Assembly (NCBI RefSeq): GCF_033118175.1
Contig: NW_026870906.1
Span: 1,922,001-1,986,000 of the forward strand
Direction of reading: 5' to 3'
DNA length: 64,000 nt
DNA from: Dama dama
Taxonomy: Eukaryota > Chordata > Mammalia > Artiodactyla > Cervidae
Shown here: positions 61,282 to 64,000 of the stretch, piece by piece
How positions within the stretch are numbered: the stretch's first letter is position 1
Layout: each line of letters begins with the position of its first letter
Translations under genes and position numbers: made by a program
Notes under the pieces: model-generated
Seen by the model: the letters and a program-made list of their open reading frames with translations, nothing else
Databases searched by the model: none
What the model was told of the DNA's origin: nothing

Positions 61282-62169
61282 GCTTCATGCTCCTCATATA
61301 TTTGACACCTTTTGAAGCTCTTCATATTTCTCACACGTTTTCAGGCTCTTCATGTTTTTCAACCCCGCTTCATGCTCCTCCCATTTTTCAGACCGTTTCA
61401 TGCTCCTCATATTTTTGAAACCTTTTGAAGCTCTTCATAGTTTTCACACCTTTACAGGCTCTTCATGATTTTGAACACCACTTCATGCTCCTAATATTTT
61501 CAGACAGTTTTAAGCTCCTCATGTATTTCACACCTTTTGAAGCTCTTCATATTTTTCACACCTTTTCAGGCTCTTGATGTTATTAAACACCGTTTCATGC
61601 TGCTCCTACTTTTCAGACCGTTTCATACTCCTCATATATTTGACACATTTTGAAGCTCTTCATATATTTCACACCTTTTCAGGCTCACATGTTTTTGAAC
61701 ACAGCTTCTTGCTCCTCCTATTTTTCAGACCGTTTCATGCTCCTCTTATATTTCACACTTTTGAAGCTCTTGCTATTTTTCACACCTTTTCAGTCTCTTC
61801 ATGTTTTGAACACAGTTTCATGCTACTCGTATTTTTCAGACCGTTTCATGCTCCTCATATTTTTGGCACCGTTTGAAGCTCTTCATATTTTTCACACGTT
61901 TTCAGGCTCTTCATCTTTTTCAACACCACTTAATGCTCCTCCTATTTTTGAGACCGTTTCATGCTCTTCATGTATTTCTGACTTTTTGAAGCTCTTCATA
62001 TTTTTCACACGTTTTCAGGCTGTTCATGTTTTTGAACACCGCTTCATGCTCCTCCTATTTTTCTGAACGCTTCATGCTCATCTCATTTTTGACACCTTTT
62101 GAAGCTGTTCATATTTTTCACACCTTTTGAAGCTCTTCATATTTTTCACACGTTTTCAGGCCCTTCATG

Positions 62170-62217
62170 TTTTTTTTTTTATATTTTTTTTATTTATTTT
62201 CTTTTTTTTTTTTCATG
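62170..62217 (+). other. T-rich insert, third occurrence
   Basis: Copy of the insert at 59340, two T longer. The length difference fits slippage in a homopolymer since the duplication. Confidence 0.87.
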
Positions 62218-63145
62218 TTTTTGAACACCGCTTCATGCTCCTCCTATTTTTCAGACCGTTTCATGCTCCTCATGAATTTCACACCTTTTGAAGCTCTTCA
62301 TATTTTTCACACCTTTTCAGGCTCTTCAAGTTTTGAACACAGCTTCATGCACCTCCTATATTTCAGACCGTTTCATGCTCCTCATGTATTTCACACCTTT
62401 TGAAGCTCTTGATATTTTTCACACCTTTTCAGGCTCTTCTTGTTTTTGAACACCGTTTCATGCTCCTCCTATTTTTCAGACCGTTTCATGCTCTTCATGT
62501 ATTTTGCACCTTTTGAAGCTCTTCCTATTTTTCACACCTTTTCAGGCTCTCATGTTTTTGAACACCGCTTCATGCTCCTCCTATTTTTCAGACCGTTTCA
62601 TGCTCCTCATGTATTTCACACCTTTTCAAGCTCTTCCTGTTTTTGAACACCGTTTCATACTCCTCATATTTTTCATACCGTTTCATGCTCCTCATATTTT
62701 GACACCTTTTGAAGCTCTTCATATTTTCCACAACTTTTATGGCTCCTCATGTTTTTGAAAACCGCTTCATTCTCCTCCTATTTTTCAGATCGTTTCATGC
62801 TCTTCATGTATTTCACACCTTTTGAAACTCTTCATATTTGTCACAGCTTTTCAGGCTCTTCATGTTTTTCAGCACCGCATCATGATCCTCCTCTTTTCAG
62901 ACCGTTTCATGCTCCTCATATTTGACACCTTTTGAAGCTTGTCATATTTTTCACACCTTTTCAAGCTCTTCATTTTTTGGAACACCGCTTCATGCTCCTC
63001 CTATTTTTCAGACCGTTTCATGCTAATCTCATTTTTGACACCTATTGAAGCTCTTCATATTTTTCCCACCTTTTGAAGCACTTCATATTTTTCACACCAT
63101 TTCAGGCTCTTCATGTATTTCAACACCGTTTCATGCTCCTCCTAT

Positions 63146-63846
63146 TTTTTAGAGCATTTCATGCTCCTCATGTATTTCACACCTTTTGAAGTTCTTCCGA
63201 TTTTTCACACATTTCCAGGCTCTTCATGTTTTTGAACACCGGTTCATGCTCCTCACATTTTTGACACATTTTGAAGCTCTTCATATTTTTCACACCTTTT
63301 CAGCCTCCTCATGTTTTTGAACACCGCTTCATACTCCTCCTATTTTTCAGACCGATTCAGTCTCCTCATATATTTGAAACCTTTTGAAGCTCTTCATATT
63401 TTTCACACATTTTCAGGCTCTTCATATTTTTGAACACCTCTTCATGCTCCTCCTATTTTTTAGAGCATTTCATGCTCCTCATGTATTTCACACCTTTTGA
63501 AGCTCTTCCGATTTTTCACACATTTCCAGGCTCTTCATGTTTTTGAACACCTTTTCATGCTCTTCCTATTTTTCAGACCGTTTCCTGCTCCTCATATTTT
63601 TGACATCTTTTGAAGCTCTTCATATTTTTCACACCTTTTCCGGCTCTTCATGTTTTTCAACACCGCTTCATGCTCCTAATATTTTTCAGACCGTTTCATG
63701 CTCCTCATATTTTTGACAAGTTTTGAGGCTATTCATATTTTTCACACCTTTTCAGGCTCTTCATGTATTTCAACACCGTTTCATGTTCGTCCTATTTTTC
63801 AGACCGTTTCCTGCTCCTCATATTTTTGACACATTTTGAAGCTCTT
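63146..63846 (+). repeat. Long-distance duplicated block, copy 2 (about 0.7 kb)
   Basis: Counterpart of 26590-27290 at a constant offset of 36556 bp, with the same internal doubling of the CCGATTTTTC unit. The remaining bases to 64000 are ordinary units, so the array runs on past the window. Confidence 0.87.
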
Positions 63847-64000
63847 CATATTTTTCACACCTTTTCAGCCTCCTCATGTTTTTGAACACCGCTTCATACT
63901 CCTCCTATTTTTCAGGCTGTTTCATGCTCCTCATATTTTTGACACCTTTTGAAGCTCCTCATATATTTCACACATTTTTAGGCTCTTCATGTTTTTCAAC

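Larger units (their letters stand above)
59876..62704 (+). repeat. 2.7-kb tandem duplication, second copy plus one extra unit
   Basis: Counterpart of 57160-59875 with one added 113-bp unit at about 61022-61137 (marked TGAAGGTTTTCTTATT and a repeated CATCCTCCTTCTATTT). Right of 62704 the sequence continues as 35024-35345 does, which shows that the last 0.6 kb of the first copy came from the 34-35 kb type module. Confidence 0.92.
1..64000 (+). repeat. 113-bp satellite array built of four 28-29 bp subunits
   Basis: The whole window is head-to-tail copies of a unit of about 113 bp. Each unit reads A-B-C-D, four diverged subunits of 28, 29, 28 and 28 bp that share the plan T-run, GCTCYTCAT, T-run, CACACC. 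By inference the 113-bp unit arose from a 28-bp ancestor that was quadrupled and then amplified. All copies have the same orientation; I saw no inversion. Both ends are mid-array. There is no start-to-stop gene, RNA gene or known transposon. Consensus GC is about 39% with strong strand asymmetry (about 72% pyrimidine on +). Eukaryotic satellite DNA is the clear class; the family and host are not recognised. A centromeric or heterochromatic role is possible but not shown by sequence alone. Confidence 0.97.

Noticed and set aside
1..64000. CRISPR array (28-bp repeats with regular spacing)
   Set aside because: The repeats are contiguous and the intervening sequence is also repeat. There are no unique spacers and no cas genes.
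1..64000. CENP-B box or other known centromere protein site
   Set aside because: I looked for the TTCG...CGGG pattern of the CENP-B box and saw none in the consensus. Absence does not exclude a centromere.
1..64000. Gene for a tandem-repeat protein (for example a repetitive surface or silk protein)
   Set aside because: The unit length is not a multiple of three, indels of one base are frequent, and stops recur in every frame, so no long continuous frame exists.
1..64000. Inverted repeats or strand switches in the array
   Set aside because: Every part I read has the same pyrimidine-rich strand as +. GAAGCTCTTC is a short imperfect palindrome within A but does not mark an inversion.
1..64000. 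Naming the host species or the satellite family
   Set aside because: I do not recognise the consensus with any confidence; only a eukaryotic nuclear origin can be supported.

Overview
The whole 64 kb window appears to be one uninterrupted tandem satellite array. I found no protein-coding gene, tRNA, rRNA, recognisable transposable element or CRISPR array, and no unique (non-repeat) sequence except three copies of one T-rich insert. Both window ends fall inside the array, so the true array is longer. The basic unit is about 113 bp, which gives roughly 566 units, all in the same orientation. Each unit is built from four related subunits of about 28-29 bp, here called A (TTTTGAAGCTCTTCAT...), B (TTTTCAGGCTCTTCATG...), C (GCTTCATGCTCCTCCTA...) and D (GTTTCATGCTCCTCATA...). 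The given strand is pyrimidine-rich: a count on the consensus gives about 43% T, 28% C, 18% A and 11% G.

This architecture is typical of nuclear satellite DNA of a eukaryote, for example centromeric, pericentromeric or other heterochromatin. I do not recognise the satellite family and cannot name the organism. The two CpG sites per unit are very often found as CpA or TpG, which fits a genome that methylates cytosine (vertebrate or plant), but this is inference.

The many open reading frames of 60-170 codons are products of the repeat. The + strand has few stop triplets, and 113 bp is two more than a multiple of three, so all three frames are read in turn. The predicted products are Phe/Leu/His-rich and contain variants of the same 37-38 residue period. 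I do not annotate them as genes.

Above the 113-bp level the array has a rich history of duplication. Regions: 1-7.2 kb is mostly monomeric array with one 0.5-kb duplicated block. 7.2-9.6 kb holds copies of modules seen again at 12-22 kb and 47-48 kb. 9.6-12.3 kb is ordinary array with a B-type subunit run. 12.3-23.3 kb is a mosaic of repeated modules of 0.3-2.5 kb with one-unit (113 bp) insertions and deletions. 23.3-29.8 kb is mostly ordinary array with small duplications. 29.76-31.89 kb is a nearly identical tandem duplication of 1,067 bp. 32-46 kb is ordinary array, a T-rich insert module (34.3-35.3 kb) and a 0.7-kb duplicated block (38.3/40.8 kb). 46-50 kb carries a three-unit (338 bp) higher-order repeat. 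51.36-51.73 kb is a pure run of 13 A subunits. 51.8-57 kb has 476-bp and other duplications. 57.16-62.70 kb is a nearly identical tandem duplication of about 2.7 kb. The last kilobase repeats 26.6-27.3 kb.

Nothing here looks like a new gene system. The interest lies in how the satellite evolves: nested periods (28, 113, 141, 338, 476, 1067 and about 2,716 bp), linked subunit variants, and block copies separated by up to about 38 kb.
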